Origin: Clostridium sp. NkU-1
GTDB taxonomy: Bacteria; Bacillota_A; Clostridia; Lachnospirales; Lachnospiraceae
Assembly (NCBI GenBank): GCA_001312405.1
Contig: BBDR01000014.1
Location: forward strand, 1 to 64,000
Reading direction: 5' to 3'
Length of the DNA: 64,000 nucleotides
Within the stretch, counting starts at the first letter, position 1. The number at the start of each line of letters is the position of its first letter. The notes under the pieces are model-generated. The model saw only the letters and a list, made by a program, of their open reading frames with translations. It made no database searches and had not been told where the DNA came from. Shown here piece after piece: positions 52,528 through 62,273 of the stretch. Position numbers and translations under genes: made by a program.

Positions 52528-53391
52528 ATGAAAAAGAGAAGAATATTATTAGTTTCACTTTTCCTTACTTTATTGGCTCCATTGACCATATTTGGCAAGA
52601 TTGAACACGGCTACAGCAAGCTCTTATGAGCTTCAGAAGGATGGCACATATAAATTATATCGAACCTATTATAAGGAAGATGGAAATACAGCAAGGAATG
52701 AGTGGATCCAGGTAAGTGATGACCGTAATGCAGTAGGAGTATCCTATTTTGAGTATTATGACAATGACGGAAATATTCTATCTAATACAACCACTCCTGA
52801 TGAATATTTGGTAAATTATGAGGGGCGTTGGTACACACATTGCCCCGGAGCAGTGATTACTGAGGCAGAGGGGAGCCGTATAGAGAAATACGGATCTGTT
52901 TTCTTCCCATTTTCATATGATGGAAATGTTGTTCAAAATGACTATTTGGGGATTACCTTAAACTATAATGGGACAGATTATCAGGAAGGTATTAAATTGA
53001 ATATGAGAAATTACACCTGCGCCAGCTCATATTCTGCATTCTGGATCACTTTACCGGATGGAACGGAGGCCCATATTGATACTTTCCCAGCAGATAAAAG
53101 TGCGGATGCATATATTAATTCCTGGGTAGAGAGTGAAGATAGAGAAGAAAATTCAACAGTAGTTTATTATGAAAAAACAATAGGGGGAAAACCCTTACGG
53201 GGATATAAAATAATTTCCACTTATGCAGATGCTTCTGGTGGGAATAATGCAACTACCTATGTCACCTGCCGTTTATTTCGTGCAATATCAGGCGGAGCTA
53301 GCTGGGGAATTGAGTATAAGCTAAAAAAAATACGGAAGCTGATGCGCTGCTGATCAATTGGTTAAACACTCACATGACCGTTACAAAATAA
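52528..53391 (+). CDS. Secreted protein of unknown family, two frameshifts
   Basis: ATG 52528 (AAGGGG 7 bases upstream) opens the signal peptide 'MKKRRILLVSLFLTLLAPLT'; a slip near 52595 leads to 'LNTATASSYELQKDGTYKLY' and a beta-rich mature part of about 245 residues ('ARNEWIQVSDDRNAVGVSYF', 'PFSYDGNVVQNDYLGITLNY', 'WITLPDGTEAHIDTFPADKS'). A second slip near 53333 hides the tail 'NTEADALLINWLNTHMTVTK', stop at 53391. No domain recognised. The first part echoes surface repeat proteins (Gly/Tyr/Trp-rich), the second part a small sandwich domain. Confidence 0.65.
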
Positions 53392-53403
53392 AAAGTCTCA
53401 GGC

Positions 53404-53433
53404 GGGCATCCGGTACTCCGGACCCGCCTTGAT
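53404..53433 (+). terminator. Hairpin after the secreted-protein gene
   Basis: GGCGGG-CATCCGG-TACT-CCGGAC-CCGCC folds into a strong stem with small bulges; the following TTGATGTTG is a poor T-run, so efficiency is uncertain. Confidence 0.5.
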
Positions 53434-53719
53434 GTTGTCAATGACAACGATTTGACAACCGTGTATAGATTTTGCTGAATATCACATTGATTTAATAAGT
53501 ATTAATTCGTATCGATGTTTCCTTTTTAGCTTTAATTTACGGAAATTATGGATATCAATTAGTAACGATACGTGTTAATATAAATCATGGATATGATAAA
53601 CGGATAATGTGACAACCATCATCTTGCTAGAGCAGAAAGTCCAGTAATTCAAAGGGTTCCTGGATTTGGAGTGAGTAATGGACGTGTGTTTTTATATGTG
53701 ATGATTAGCCTGCAGAAAC
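53434..53719. other. Intergenic, no gene seen
   Basis: About 285 AT-rich bases without a supported gene or clear element. Confidence 0.3.
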
Positions 53720-53908
53720 TTGTATCCACGGGCCTCTGACATAGAATGGCGTTCCACAGGGTGCTCTGATAACATTAAAATCAGAGCCGACGGAAGGAGA
53801 TTTTATTATACCTGGATACTGTTACATTGGAATTCTATTAAAACAGATGGAATGGTAACGGATGAACTTCAGGAGGATAATTTGATAAATCTTATCATTT
53901 GGTATTAA
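53720..53908 (+). pseudogene. MmcQ/YjbR C-terminal remnant
   Basis: The frame contains 'LHWNSIKTDGMVTDELQEDN', which aligns with 'VHWNSIKADGNVPDDLLKDL' of the intact MmcQ/YjbR protein at 27436. The N-terminal two thirds are missing or unrecognisable, and there is no ribosome-binding site. A dead duplicate or a relic of a second family member. Confidence 0.5.
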
Positions 53909-54154
53909 TTGGTTTAAGCAAAAATGGCAGAAGGGCATATTAGGAAATATCTGATTAAATGTGGGGGAAGAATGGAAAATGGATCTTTGTGGGATAATTG
54001 CTTAAGATTAAGAAAAATAAGGGAAAGTGATGGAAAAAGATAAGCCTAAAGATTTAATGAACGTACTAAGGGCATGTAAAAACATTTCACAGGCGGTTGA
54101 GAAGCTGAAGACTCGTATATGAAATATTTGACTGTAACAGGGTAGGGGGTCAAA

Positions 54155-55366
54155 ATGACTAATTGGAAACTTAATGCAACATTATATATCATTGGGCAGT
54201 TCGTGTCAATGTTCGGCTCGATGCTTGTGCAACACGCCATAACTTGGCAAATCACACTTGAAACTAAATCGGGTGTGATTATGACGCTGTTCACCTGCGC
54301 TGCACTATTGCCAATGACACTGATTTCACCCTTCGCGGGCGTATGGGCGGATAGGCATAATCGTAAATACCTTATCATAGTATCCGATGCGTGTATCGCA
54401 TTGATAACGCTCGGCTTGTCGGTTGTGTATATCTCCGGCTATAAAAATATCTGGCTTGTATTCATCGTTGTAGTTGCGCGGTCGTTTGGACAAGGTATAC
54501 AGCATCCTGCTGTATCTGCAATGATACCACAAATCGTACCGACGGAAAGTTTGCAGCGATTCAACGGCATACAAAGCTCAATCCAGTCGCTGAATATGTT
54601 TGTCGCACCCATGGCGGCTGGGGCATTGCTGTCGTTCCTGTCGCTCGAGTATATTTTCTTCATTGATGTGGCAACTGCGGCCATAGGCATATGCATAGTT
54701 TTGATATTTGTTAAGGTATCCGGCGCTCCCCGCACAGAGGAAATAAAGTATGGTGTAAAGGCATACTTTCACGAAATGCGCCAGGGTCTGCGGTATATCA
54801 ATTCCAAAGCGTGGCTGAAACTTATTATTATTTACAGTGCGTTCTTCAGCTTTTTCGCGTCACCCTCCGCTTTGCTTACTCCACTTCAGACAGCCCGCAC
54901 ATTCGGCGATGATGTCTGGCGGCTGACTGCGATTGAAATTGTATTTTCCATGGGTGCGGTCATAGGAGGCATACTAATTTCTATATGGGGTGGTTTCAAA
55001 AATAAGGCGCACACTATTGTTACGGCTTGTGTTTTATTCGGTTTGACAGGCTTTCTGCTCGGTGTAGTGCCGAATTTTTGGGTATATCTAGGCGTAATGC
55101 TCATCTGCGGCGTTACAATACCGTTATTCAATACGCCGAGCATGACGCTGCTCCAGAGTAAAATCGAGCCGGACAAAATGGGGCGCGTATTCAGCGTGAT
55201 GATGATGTTCAGTGGGGTGGCAATGCCGCTCGGAATGCTTGTGTTCGGACCTTTGGGTGATGTGGTGCGAATTGAGTGGCTGTTGATTGCATCTGGCATG
55301 GTGATATTCGTCAGCGGTCTTGCATTGCTCCGGGCGCGCTCGTTGATTGAGATAGGTGAACCGTAG
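54155..55366 (+). CDS. MFS exporter (MFS_3, macrolide-efflux-like)
   Basis: Intact, 403 residues, start ATG 54155 with GGGTAGGGGG upstream. Twelve hydrophobic helices; MFS loop motif after helix 2 is 'GVWADRHNRKYLIIVSDACI'. Belongs by look to the group of Mef/enterobactin-exporter-like drug pumps ('RSFGQGIQHPAVSAMIPQIV', 'ESLQRFNGIQSSIQSLNMFV'). Codon choice is more GC-rich at third positions (CGC, GGC, CTC) than neighbouring genes, and no frameshift is present, so it may be a separate acquisition. Probably exports a hydrophobic drug; substrate unknown. Confidence 0.88.
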   Translation: MTNWKLNATLYIIGQFVSMFGSMLVQHAITWQITLETKSGVIMTLFTCAALLPMTLISPFAGVWADRHNRKYLIIVSDACIALITLGLSVVYISGYKNIWLVFIVVVARSFGQGIQHPAVSAMIPQIVPTESLQRFNGIQSSIQSLNMFVAPMAAGALLSFLSLEYIFFIDVATAAIGICIVLIFVKVSGAPRTEEIKYGVKAYFHEMRQGLRYINSKAWLKLIIIYSAFFSFFASPSALLTPLQTARTFGDDVWRLTAIEIVFSMGAVIGGILISIWGGFKNKAHTIVTACVLFGLTGFLLGVVPNFWVYLGVMLICGVTIPLFNTPSMTLLQSKIEPDKMGRVFSVMMMFSGVAMPLGMLVFGPLGDVVRIEWLLIASGMVIFVSGLALLRARSLIEIGEP

Positions 55367-55633
55367 TATAAATATTTCAAATGCCTATACCAGAGCAATG
55401 GGTTTTCGCCGGGTAATCGTTAAAAATGCACTGCTTATCCCCAAAAGTTATACAGGAGAAATGAATAGTTGACTGCACGGAGAAATTTTTTTTATGCAAT
55501 AACTGTAGATTCTATTTTGACAGAACAGGTGGGGGAGAACTTTTCTCTCACTTGCGAACTTTCCGCAAGACTATCGCTATATGGTATAAAACTTATGTCC
55601 GAGGGGAATGTGGAAACCGTAACGGAACTGGAA

Positions 55634-55929
55634 CTAACAAAATGACCAAAACATAGTAATGTTATCATTTATATCATCAAAAGAGGATGAGAGATTCCAT
55701 GCCTTAGTCGGATTGATTGGCCGAGGAATAAAGGGATACTTTTTAATTAACTTTTCGAGCTTCTCCCTTTCCTCTTTTAATGGATAAGTGTTATCTGGAA
55801 GATACTCCATAGAAGCAATCCGGTTTAATAGAAATTTAATAGACGATGGATCTGTTTATCATTTTCTTTTATGCGTTCCACATATAATTTAGTTCCAGAA
55901 GTAGCAGAGTTGCTTTCTGTTTTTACCAT
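55634..55929 (-). pseudogene. Short unknown gene fragment, frameshifted
   Basis: From ATG 55929 'MVKTESNSATSGTKLYVERI' slips near 55835 into 'LNRIASMEYLPDNTYPLKEE' and 'LIKKYPFIPRPINPTKAWNL', stop at 55634. About 97 residues, helical and charged. No family recognised and no ribosome-binding site. It may be the end of a larger lost gene. The region 55370-55633 before it holds nothing recognisable. Confidence 0.35.
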
Positions 55930-55971
55930 AGATTCAAATTTATTCTGATCCAGAGAAATTAAGAACTAAGT

Positions 55972-56014
55972 GCCATAGGTGCTTCCACATGTGGATAGCC
56001 TATGGCCTTTTTTT
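55972..56014 (+). terminator. Rho-independent terminator (isolated)
   Basis: GCCATAGG (55972-55979) pairs with CCTATGGC (55999-56006) with an inner TCCACATGTGGA palindrome, followed by TTTTTTT. No plus-strand gene is seen directly upstream, so it may terminate a small RNA or be a relic. Confidence 0.6.
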
Positions 56015-56299
56015 ATTTCACTATTAATATAGCAGTTCTGAATGTCAAGGCTATTTGCCTGGGCAGAATCGCCCTGGTGTTCGTTTTTTGAGCAACTGGG
56101 GCAGTATCAGCTGTCGAGGACAAGCAGGACTTTTAGTCCCGATATATTCATAAGGAGGTCATTTAGAAGGACAATTATCCTTTACTGCTCACAATCCTAA
56201 AATTATCGTAATATAATAATGTATAAGATGCGGGTAAAAATTATTAAAATTAATATCAATTTTAATTAAATATAATTCCTAAACAACGGAGGTTTTTAT
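56015..56299. other. Intergenic, promoter side of DUF4489 copy 3
   Basis: About 285 bases without a gene. RBS ACGGAGG lies directly before 56300. AAAATTATCGTAATATAATAATG at 56200-56222 offers a -10-like TATAAT, without a consensus -35. Confidence 0.35.
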
Positions 56300-56809
56300 A
56301 TGAATTGTGACTGTGACTGTGAATATGAATATGAATATGAATACTACTGCGATGACTGTTGTTGTGAGGAGAAACAAGAAAAACCAAATGCAACTGTATT
56401 AAGATGCGGAAGTCCAGGATTTGTTGCATTTCCTAATTTAACTGGAGTAGGTATAACACGTACTATTGCTTCATTACAGATTGATACTTCAGAATTTGAG
56501 CATCCCTGTATCCTGCTTTCATTTACTGCGAATATTGTTACAGGTGTAGTAGGCAGCTATAGATTTCAAATCTTTAAAGAGTGTTCAGATCAGATGGCCC
56601 TCATTCCGGTTGGCGGAGTATATCAATATTCCAGAACAGTTGCTACTACGGTAACTGATTCCTTTAATTTTAATGTATGTGATTGTGGATGTGATTCCTG
56701 TATGAATGACTGCTGCACCTATGTGGTCGTAGTTACGTTTGATGTCAGTCCCCTTATCGGTGGTGCAACGCTCAGTGCCATTGTTACCGATAATGGCTGC
56801 GACTGGTAA
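56300..56809 (+). CDS. DUF4489 protein (copy 3), intact
   Basis: 169 residues, ATG 56300 behind CGGAGG. Head of repeated Cys/Asp/Glu/Tyr ('CDCDCEYEYEYEYYCDDCCC'), then the full domain: 'VLRCGSPGFVAFPNLTGVG', 'SLQIDTSEFEHPCILLSFTA', 'RFQIFKECSDQMALIPVGGV', 'DSFNFNVCDCGCDSCMND', ending 'GGATLSAIVTDNGCDW'. This intact copy shows the reading the broken copy at 2489 should have. The strand pattern (repeated short beta strands, C-terminal 'ATLSAIV') suggests a small jelly-roll fold; function unknown, surface or spore association is inference. Confidence 0.85.
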   Translation: MNCDCDCEYEYEYEYYCDDCCCEEKQEKPNATVLRCGSPGFVAFPNLTGVGITRTIASLQIDTSEFEHPCILLSFTANIVTGVVGSYRFQIFKECSDQMALIPVGGVYQYSRTVATTVTDSFNFNVCDCGCDSCMNDCCTYVVVVTFDVSPLIGGATLSAIVTDNGCDW

Positions 56810-56873
56810 ATTCAGCGCAGATAAATGCAAGCTATTACAGCCATAAATTCTTTCTGAATTTTTAGATTAAAGA

Positions 56874-57100
56874 AATATTTTTGATTAGCGAAGAAATTAG
56901 AGTTTTTTTTCTTCATCGATGATTTTATCATACACCTTATCAAAGTTTGCCAATAAGATGTAGATGTTTTCCAATGTGATAGCATCTTGCTCCACGGCTT
57001 TGATTGTTATTCAAAACCGCCGTTAGGTGCTGTATTTTGTACAGGCGCATAGCTATCCTGCCGCCATAACAACGGTAATAAAAAAACGTTGTTATGACGG
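56874..57100. mobile_element. Miniature remnant of the conjugative element
   Basis: 56874-57000 matches the recombinase gene segment 39780-39905 at about 85 to 90 percent ('TTGATTAGCGAAGAAATTAG' is identical), and 57000-57100 matches 42840-42950 including the hairpin arms CCGCCATAACAACG (57061-57074) and CGTTGTTATGACGG (57087-57100). The two parts meet at GGCTTTG, a short homology present in both parents (nearly GCCTTG in one). So a related element existed here and lost everything between by one deletion. Confidence 0.75.
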
Positions 57101-57175
57101 CAAGTGTGTACTTACTTAATGTTCTATTTAATTTCTTCATTAGCGTCTGTATAGTGGATAGAAAGTCAATATTAT

Positions 57176-58139
57176 TTACTTCCGCACTGGTCTGATATAC
57201 TTAAAAAACCGTTCCGGATTAAAATAAAAGTAAATTATTCTACCGGGGGAAGTATCAAAGCAGTAATCAGTGCCTGTAAAATCAAAAGTTGCCATTGCCT
57301 TTTCAATCTTTTCCTCTACACTGCGATTTTCCTGCTCATAATCGAATGGGCCATGTTCAAAGACAATATACTCGGCCTCAGGAACATCAATCATCAGCAT
57401 TTGTGGTGGTACTTCGCTTCATAATCAGCAGGAAGTCGTACTCCCCAACACTCTGTACGAGGAATACCCCAATCACAGAGCCTCCCGTCAGGTCATTGAT
57501 ATACGCCATAATCTGACCGCTGCTGCAATTAGGCTCGCTTCCGCCATCGTCATCCAATTTGCCCTTGATACTATCAAGCAAACCGCAAATTGTTTCGTAG
57601 TCCTGTCCCGGAATAAGACTTTGCTTCTGCCAAAAGTCCCAATACCCATTACTCTCATAGTTTTTAATGTGCAAAAATTTGTGTGCGGGAATGGTTATAA
57701 AATAAATTTTAACATCATCTGTAGATTTCATCATCAATCTCTCCTAATCCTAAAAAGTAGCGGTCGAAAGGGTTTATTTTTGTACGAAGAACGACAGGCT
57801 TAGGCTTTATTCGGTATTCACTTGGAGTTACACCATATGTTCCCTTAAAAGCTCTGGTAAAAGCCTCATGTGATGAAAAACCATAATCAAAAGCAATATC
57901 TAAAAGACTTTTTTTCACTATCCCGAACCTCTTTTAGTGCAAAGGCTAATTTTCTATGCCGCAGATAATCCCTAAATTGCATACCCGATATTTCTTTGAA
58001 TTTTCTCGTTGTATAAAATTCGGAATAACCCAGCTTGCGAGAAAGAAAGCGTAGTGTCAAGGCTTCGTCATTATAATTTTTAATACATTCGTCAATTTCA
58101 TCAACGATTATTTGAATCTGTTTCTGCCACTCGTACATT
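57176..58139 (-). CDS. AraC-family regulator with GyrI-like domain, three frameshifts
   Basis: ATG 58139 chosen because GAGGTG lies about 9 bases upstream. Two AraC helix-turn-helix units ('LRFLSRKLGYSEFYTTRKFK', then after a slip near 57905 'LLDIAFDYGFSSHEAFTRAF' and 'YGVTPSEYR'). Further slips near 57730 and 57395 lead through an effector-binding domain ('YFITIPAHKFLHIKNYESNG', 'VPEAEYIVFEHGPFDYEQEN') to the stop at 57176. About 320 residues. Rob/GyrI-type regulators respond to small amphipathic ligands and control drug pumps; possible targets include the MFS exporter. Confidence 0.85.
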
Positions 58140-58241
58140 CGTCTATTCACCTCATTTCAATCACCCTGCATTTATTATAAAGAAATAGGGAGATTGCTGC
58201 TTGATTTTACTTGCTGTTATTTCATTTCCCTCTTTTAAGAT

Positions 58242-58405
58242 TTACCTCTTTTGGTTTTCTGCACCTTTAGGTATCAGCCATGCCCGACTAGATTTTTCAA
58301 TACCCTCAATGCGGTTTTCTTCCCGGATTTTTGTATCCGTTGTTCCGATATGCTCCATTTTTCGGACGCAGCTTTTACAGAAATGTAATCCATATCAATT
58401 ATCAT
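58242..58405 (-). pseudogene. Small helix-turn-helix DNA-binding protein, one frameshift
   Basis: From ATG 58405 or 58393 (MDYISVKAASEKWSISEQRI) the frame slips near 58330 into 'REENRIEGIEKSSRAWLIPK' and GAENQKR, stop at 58242. About 54 residues. This is the common MerR-like HTH_17 small protein ('ISV.EAA..W.ISERRIQ') found in Firmicutes mobile elements. The slip could be a sequence error. Confidence 0.55.
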
Positions 58406-58859
58406 GCTTTCGCTAAAACGATATATATCCAGTATACGGAATGGCGAATAATGGAAAATTCATATCCAAGAAACTCGAAAAAAAACTATATAACATAAAA
58501 TCTATTTTCGTTCTCATATCACACCTGAAATGTAAAATGAGATAGTCATACTATTTTTTTCACAGTGTCGATGTACTGTTTTAAAATGTTTTCCCGGCTC
58601 ATTGCATTGCCGCTGGATACCTCACAGCACCTATATTTTATAAAATCGGATGACAATTAGTTTCAATATATAGTTGTATTTTACCATATGAGAAGATAAA
58701 ATGTGCGATAAAACTCACATTAAATTCAAGTTTTTACTGATTTTAAAAGAAAAATTAAAAATTTAATTTAAAAATTGACGAAAAATGCTATACTTGTACC
58801 GTAAATACTACACGTAAATCTTTTGGAAAAAGCACAAAAACAAAGGAGAAAATAAAACA
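58406..58859. other. AT-rich intergenic region with gene relics
   Basis: About 450 bases. Minus strand at 58560-58625 reads 'SSGNAMSRENILKQYIDTVK', which looks like the end of a lost protein gene, but nothing around it supports a gene. The rest is AT-rich with no clear element. Confidence 0.3.
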
Positions 58860-59432
58860 TGTGAAAACTAATTACCAGATGGGGGTATATTTTGGCGGTG
58901 TCTGCCCACTACGTCACAGCGACTTTATCCAACAACAGGGCATGTACGCATATATTATGAACAAAAAGCCCCAAAGGCTGTTAAAGCGCTTCGAAAGTTT
59001 TAGAGATGTTTGAAAAGTCAAGTGTCATCATAGCTGATGCACTGATCCAGGAAAAGAAAATCAGAAGGAAAGATAAGCACATTTATGATTATGGATATGA
59101 TATGCAGCAGGTCGGACTGCAGCAGGACAGCAGAATGAAAAAAACGGAGTAAGCACGGCAACCCCAGGCAGTTTCCCAGGATTTCAATCAGATGCAGGAA
59201 GAGTTTGAGCGTTTCTTTGGATTTCGTCCCCCAAATGGTGAAATCACCAATGAAAAAAATCAAGGCCCAAAAACAATCTGGATCTATCAGACATGTTTGA
59301 GAAATTTATGGGGATTAAATGATCAATAGACAACAGGAGAAAGTGAAAGAAAAACTGGGGTTATTAATTTTTATCCCCTATATCATTGTGAGCGAAGTAT
59401 CTTTCTTCTACCAGATTGGATATTTATGCTGA
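58860..59432 (+). pseudogene. Degenerate coding region, unknown proteins
   Basis: Several frames each carry short protein-like pieces: 'VKTNYQMGVYFGGVCPLRHS', then 'KAPKAVKALRKVLEMFEKSS', 'DYGYDMQQVGLQQDSRMKKT', 'DFNQMQEEFERFFGFRPPNG', and 'NLDLSDMFEKFMGIK' with stop TGA overlapping the start of 'MINRQQEKVKEKLGLLIFIP'. Continuity across four or five slips suggests one gene of about 150 residues followed by a truncated membrane-protein start. Families not recognised. Confidence 0.4.
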
Positions 59433-59498
59433 AATCTTAGGAAAGTGAGCAGCAGAACGGTATAATCCATCTGGATTAAACGATTAGGAAGTGAATCA

Positions 59499-59999
59499 AT
59501 GCATACTGTTAAAGGAATTATAAAATTCATAGTAATTAGTGGATTAGGAATAGTTATATTTATATACTTGGTGTTAACAAAGTTTTGGATGAATTTTTCA
59601 GAACCTTTGTATTTGAACGATGTAACAGAACTGAAAACTGGAACCATTGTACAGTTTATAACGGATATAGAAGATACAGGCTTTACACTTAATTATTCCG
59701 ATGGAACACCATCTTATTATTTTTATCATGGCTTCCTTGATGGGAATAAGGTTATCATATTTATACATAAAAACTACATGCACCAAATTACAAAAGCAAG
59801 CACTGACCAATATAATGTGATAGGAAAGGTTCTTAAACCAGATCAAGAAGCAGTTGAATATTTTGGTTTAAACGCATCTTATGTAGAACTGGTACGCGAG
59901 GATTACAAAGCGAATACTTTGGAACTTCTACTTTTTTCATTATTTTTAACCGGTGTGGGATTTGTCATTCCATTCTTTTTAATACAAAGGAAAAAGTGA
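59499..59999 (+). CDS. Two-TM protein of unknown function
   Basis: Intact, 166 residues, ATG 59499 after AGGAAGTGA. N-terminal helix ('GIIKFIVISGLGIVIFIYLV'), an extracytoplasmic beta-rich domain of about 110 residues ('EDTGFTLNYSDGTPSYYFYH', 'NKVIIFIHKNYM'), and a C-terminal helix ('LLLFSLFLTGVGFVIPFFLI') ending in QRKK. No known family. Single gene. Confidence 0.7.
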   Translation: MHTVKGIIKFIVISGLGIVIFIYLVLTKFWMNFSEPLYLNDVTELKTGTIVQFITDIEDTGFTLNYSDGTPSYYFYHGFLDGNKVIIFIHKNYMHQITKASTDQYNVIGKVLKPDQEAVEYFGLNASYVELVREDYKANTLELLLFSLFLTGVGFVIPFFLIQRKK

Positions 60000-60266
60000 A
60001 ATATAAAAAAATAACAGGGATCTTCATACACTCGATTTTTATCATGTTTATGAGCGTTTGCAGGATTTTGAGCCAAGCTCCAGGTGTTTGACGAAGGCCC
60101 ATTTTAGCTTGAGGTAACCCCGGCATCAGAATCATCTCATCGAGGAATGTAGAAACTGTTTGCCTGCTAAGCCGGAAAGATCGTTAAATCACGGACTTTC
60201 AGATTTTTGGGTGAATGGATAGAATTAAGGAAGTAATGACTTAAATAGAATGCTGGGGGAAAGAAA
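60000..60266. other. Intergenic with possible gene relic
   Basis: About 265 bases. The minus strand carries 'FLDEMILMPGLPQAKMGLRQ' and 'TPGAWLKILQTLINMIKIE', an open piece without start or ribosome-binding site and with no family recognised. The GTG at 60267 is preceded by GGGGGAAAG. Confidence 0.3.
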
Positions 60267-61289
60267 GTGAAAGATTTCAAAAAGCTAATAAATACAAGTG
60301 AATATAATTTCCTTAGAGAACATGAAAGGTTAGGGAATAGAATTATCCTTCTTGGTTTGGGTGGAAGTTATGCTTATGGTACAAATAACGCGGATAGTGA
60401 TATTGATTTTCGGGGTATTACCTTGAATAGGCCATCTGACCTTATTGGCTTAACTGAATTTGAGCAGTATGAGGATGGAAAAACGGATACAGTGATTTAT
60501 GCATTTAATAAAATGGTGAAGTTACTGCTTGAGTGTAATCCAAATACCTGTGAGATTCTTGGGCTGGACGAAGAGCAGTATCTGATAAAGACGAAATTAG
60601 GTCAGGAACTTCTTGATAATAAGGGGATTTTTCTTTCCAAAAGGGCAGCAAAATCCTTTGGGGGATATGCTAGTGCGCAGCTGAGACGTCTCCAAAATGC
60701 GATAGCCAGGGATTCCATGCCGCAGACAGAAAAGGAGAGACATATATTAAATTCGGTCAAAAGTGCATTGGAGGACTTTCAGAGACGCTATGCCAGTTTC
60801 GATAGAGGAAGTATACATCTTTACATAGATAAGGCTGAACCCCCGGAATTGGATACGGAAATTTTTGTGGATGCAGTCTATAAACATTTACCGCTCCGTG
60901 ATTATGAAAATATGTGGTCTGTCATGCATAATGTTGTGAGAGATTATGATAAGATAGGAAAACGTAATAAGAAAAAGGATGATAATCATTTGAATAAGCA
61001 CGCCATGCATTTAATCCGATTGTTTATGATGGCGATAGATATCTTGGAAAAAGGTGAAATAAATACGAATCGGAGCAATGACTTGGATTTGCTTTTGAAG
61101 ATAAGAAATGGTGGGTTTCAACGAGAGGATGGGACATTCCACAGAGAATTTTATGATATACTTGCTGATTATGAGGGACGGCTTAAAAAGGCGGTTCAAG
61201 TAAGTGTTTTACCAGATAATCCGGATATGGAAAAAGTAGAGGCATTTGTCGAGTATATTAACAAAAGAGTAATAGAGGGTGATTATTAA
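60267..61289 (+). CDS. Nucleotidyltransferase, RlaP-like (first of tandem pair)
   Basis: Intact, 340 residues, GTG start. Pol-beta superfamily active site: 'LLGLGGSYAYGTNNADSDID' (GS loop and the two metal-binding Asp of SDIDF). C-terminal helical part ('RAAKSFGGYASAQLRRLQNA', 'HLNKHAMHLIRLFMMAIDIL'). By layout it belongs to the PF10127-type predicted nucleotidyltransferases, some of which (RlaP) are linked to RNA ligases in RNA repair. No ligase gene is near. Stop TAA overlaps the next ATG by one base, so both proteins are made together. Confidence 0.85.
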   Translation: MKDFKKLINTSEYNFLREHERLGNRIILLGLGGSYAYGTNNADSDIDFRGITLNRPSDLIGLTEFEQYEDGKTDTVIYAFNKMVKLLLECNPNTCEILGLDEEQYLIKTKLGQELLDNKGIFLSKRAAKSFGGYASAQLRRLQNAIARDSMPQTEKERHILNSVKSALEDFQRRYASFDRGSIHLYIDKAEPPELDTEIFVDAVYKHLPLRDYENMWSVMHNVVRDYDKIGKRNKKKDDNHLNKHAMHLIRLFMMAIDILEKGEINTNRSNDLDLLLKIRNGGFQREDGTFHREFYDILADYEGRLKKAVQVSVLPDNPDMEKVEAFVEYINKRVIEGDY

Positions 61290-61996
61290 TGTGTGATATT
61301 ACAAAAGAAATTGAACAAAAATTATTAGAAATTGAAAAGAATGAAAATGTGATTGTGCTGCATGCGGTGGAATCAGGAAGCCGTGCATGGGGATTTGCTT
61401 CACCGGATAGTGATTATGATGTCCGATTTATTTATGTCAGGAGAAAAGAAGATTATCTTAAACTCAATGAACCAAGGGATGTTATAGAATGGCAGCTTGA
61501 TGAAGTGCTGGATATCAATGGTTGGGATTTAAAGAAAGTATTAAAACAGTTTTACAGGGGAAATGCGACTTTATTTGAATGGAGTAAGTCTCCGATTGTA
61601 TATAAGACGACAGAATTATGGAAACAGATATATGATGAGGCAAAAAGCTACTTTTCTATGAAAGTGGCAGCATATCATTATTATGGAACTGCAAATAGTA
61701 CGTATCGACAGTATTTACAGGAAGATTCGGTAAAATATAAAAAATATTTTTATGCTTTAAGGCCGCTGCTTGCAGGAAAATACATACAGGAATACCAATG
61801 TCCGCAACCAGTATTATTTGATGATCTTATGAAAATGGATATGCCGGCAGAATTGCGTAATGGAATTGATGAGTTGCTGGAAATCAAAAAAAGGAGTGAC
61901 GAAAGAGAAAAAGGTGTACAGATTCCTATTATCCGGGAGTTTATTATCAATGAAATAGGAAGACAAAAAAAGCTATGTGGAAAGTATTACAGATGA
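61289..61996 (+). CDS. Nucleotidyltransferase, RlaP-like (second of tandem pair)
   Basis: Intact, 235 residues, ATG 61289 coupled to the previous stop. Active site 'AVESGSRAWGFASPDSDYDV' with GS and DxD; then 'NGWDLKKVLKQFYRGNATLF', 'YHYYGTANSTYRQYLQ', 'KKYFYALRPLLAGKYIQEYQ', typical of PF10127 members of usual length. The two tandem proteins share fold and active site but differ in length and little sequence, so they may form a heteromer or act on different ends of one substrate, perhaps RNA. Inference only. Confidence 0.88.
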   Translation: MCDITKEIEQKLLEIEKNENVIVLHAVESGSRAWGFASPDSDYDVRFIYVRRKEDYLKLNEPRDVIEWQLDEVLDINGWDLKKVLKQFYRGNATLFEWSKSPIVYKTTELWKQIYDEAKSYFSMKVAAYHYYGTANSTYRQYLQEDSVKYKKYFYALRPLLAGKYIQEYQCPQPVLFDDLMKMDMPAELRNGIDELLEIKKRSDEREKGVQIPIIREFIINEIGRQKKLCGKYYR

Positions 61997-62273
61997 CAGA
62001 AAGCGTGAATGGAAAAGTCTAAATGATATTTTTCTAAAGATATTGGGATAATTTTGATTATTATATTTATATAGTTTAAAAAAATATGAGCGCGATGGAA
62101 TCAGGAAGAAAATACACAACTATAGATTATGAGCTTAACAGGAAACCGACAAATTTTAATTCATGGAGCTTATATTATAATAAATTTAATGCCAGACATA
62201 AGAGTTAAAATAAGACTGACGGGGCATAAGTAAAGTTATAACTTTAAATTTAGATAAGGAATAAAGATAACCA
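61997..62273. other. Intergenic, no gene seen
   Basis: About 275 AT-rich bases without a supported gene. Confidence 0.3.
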
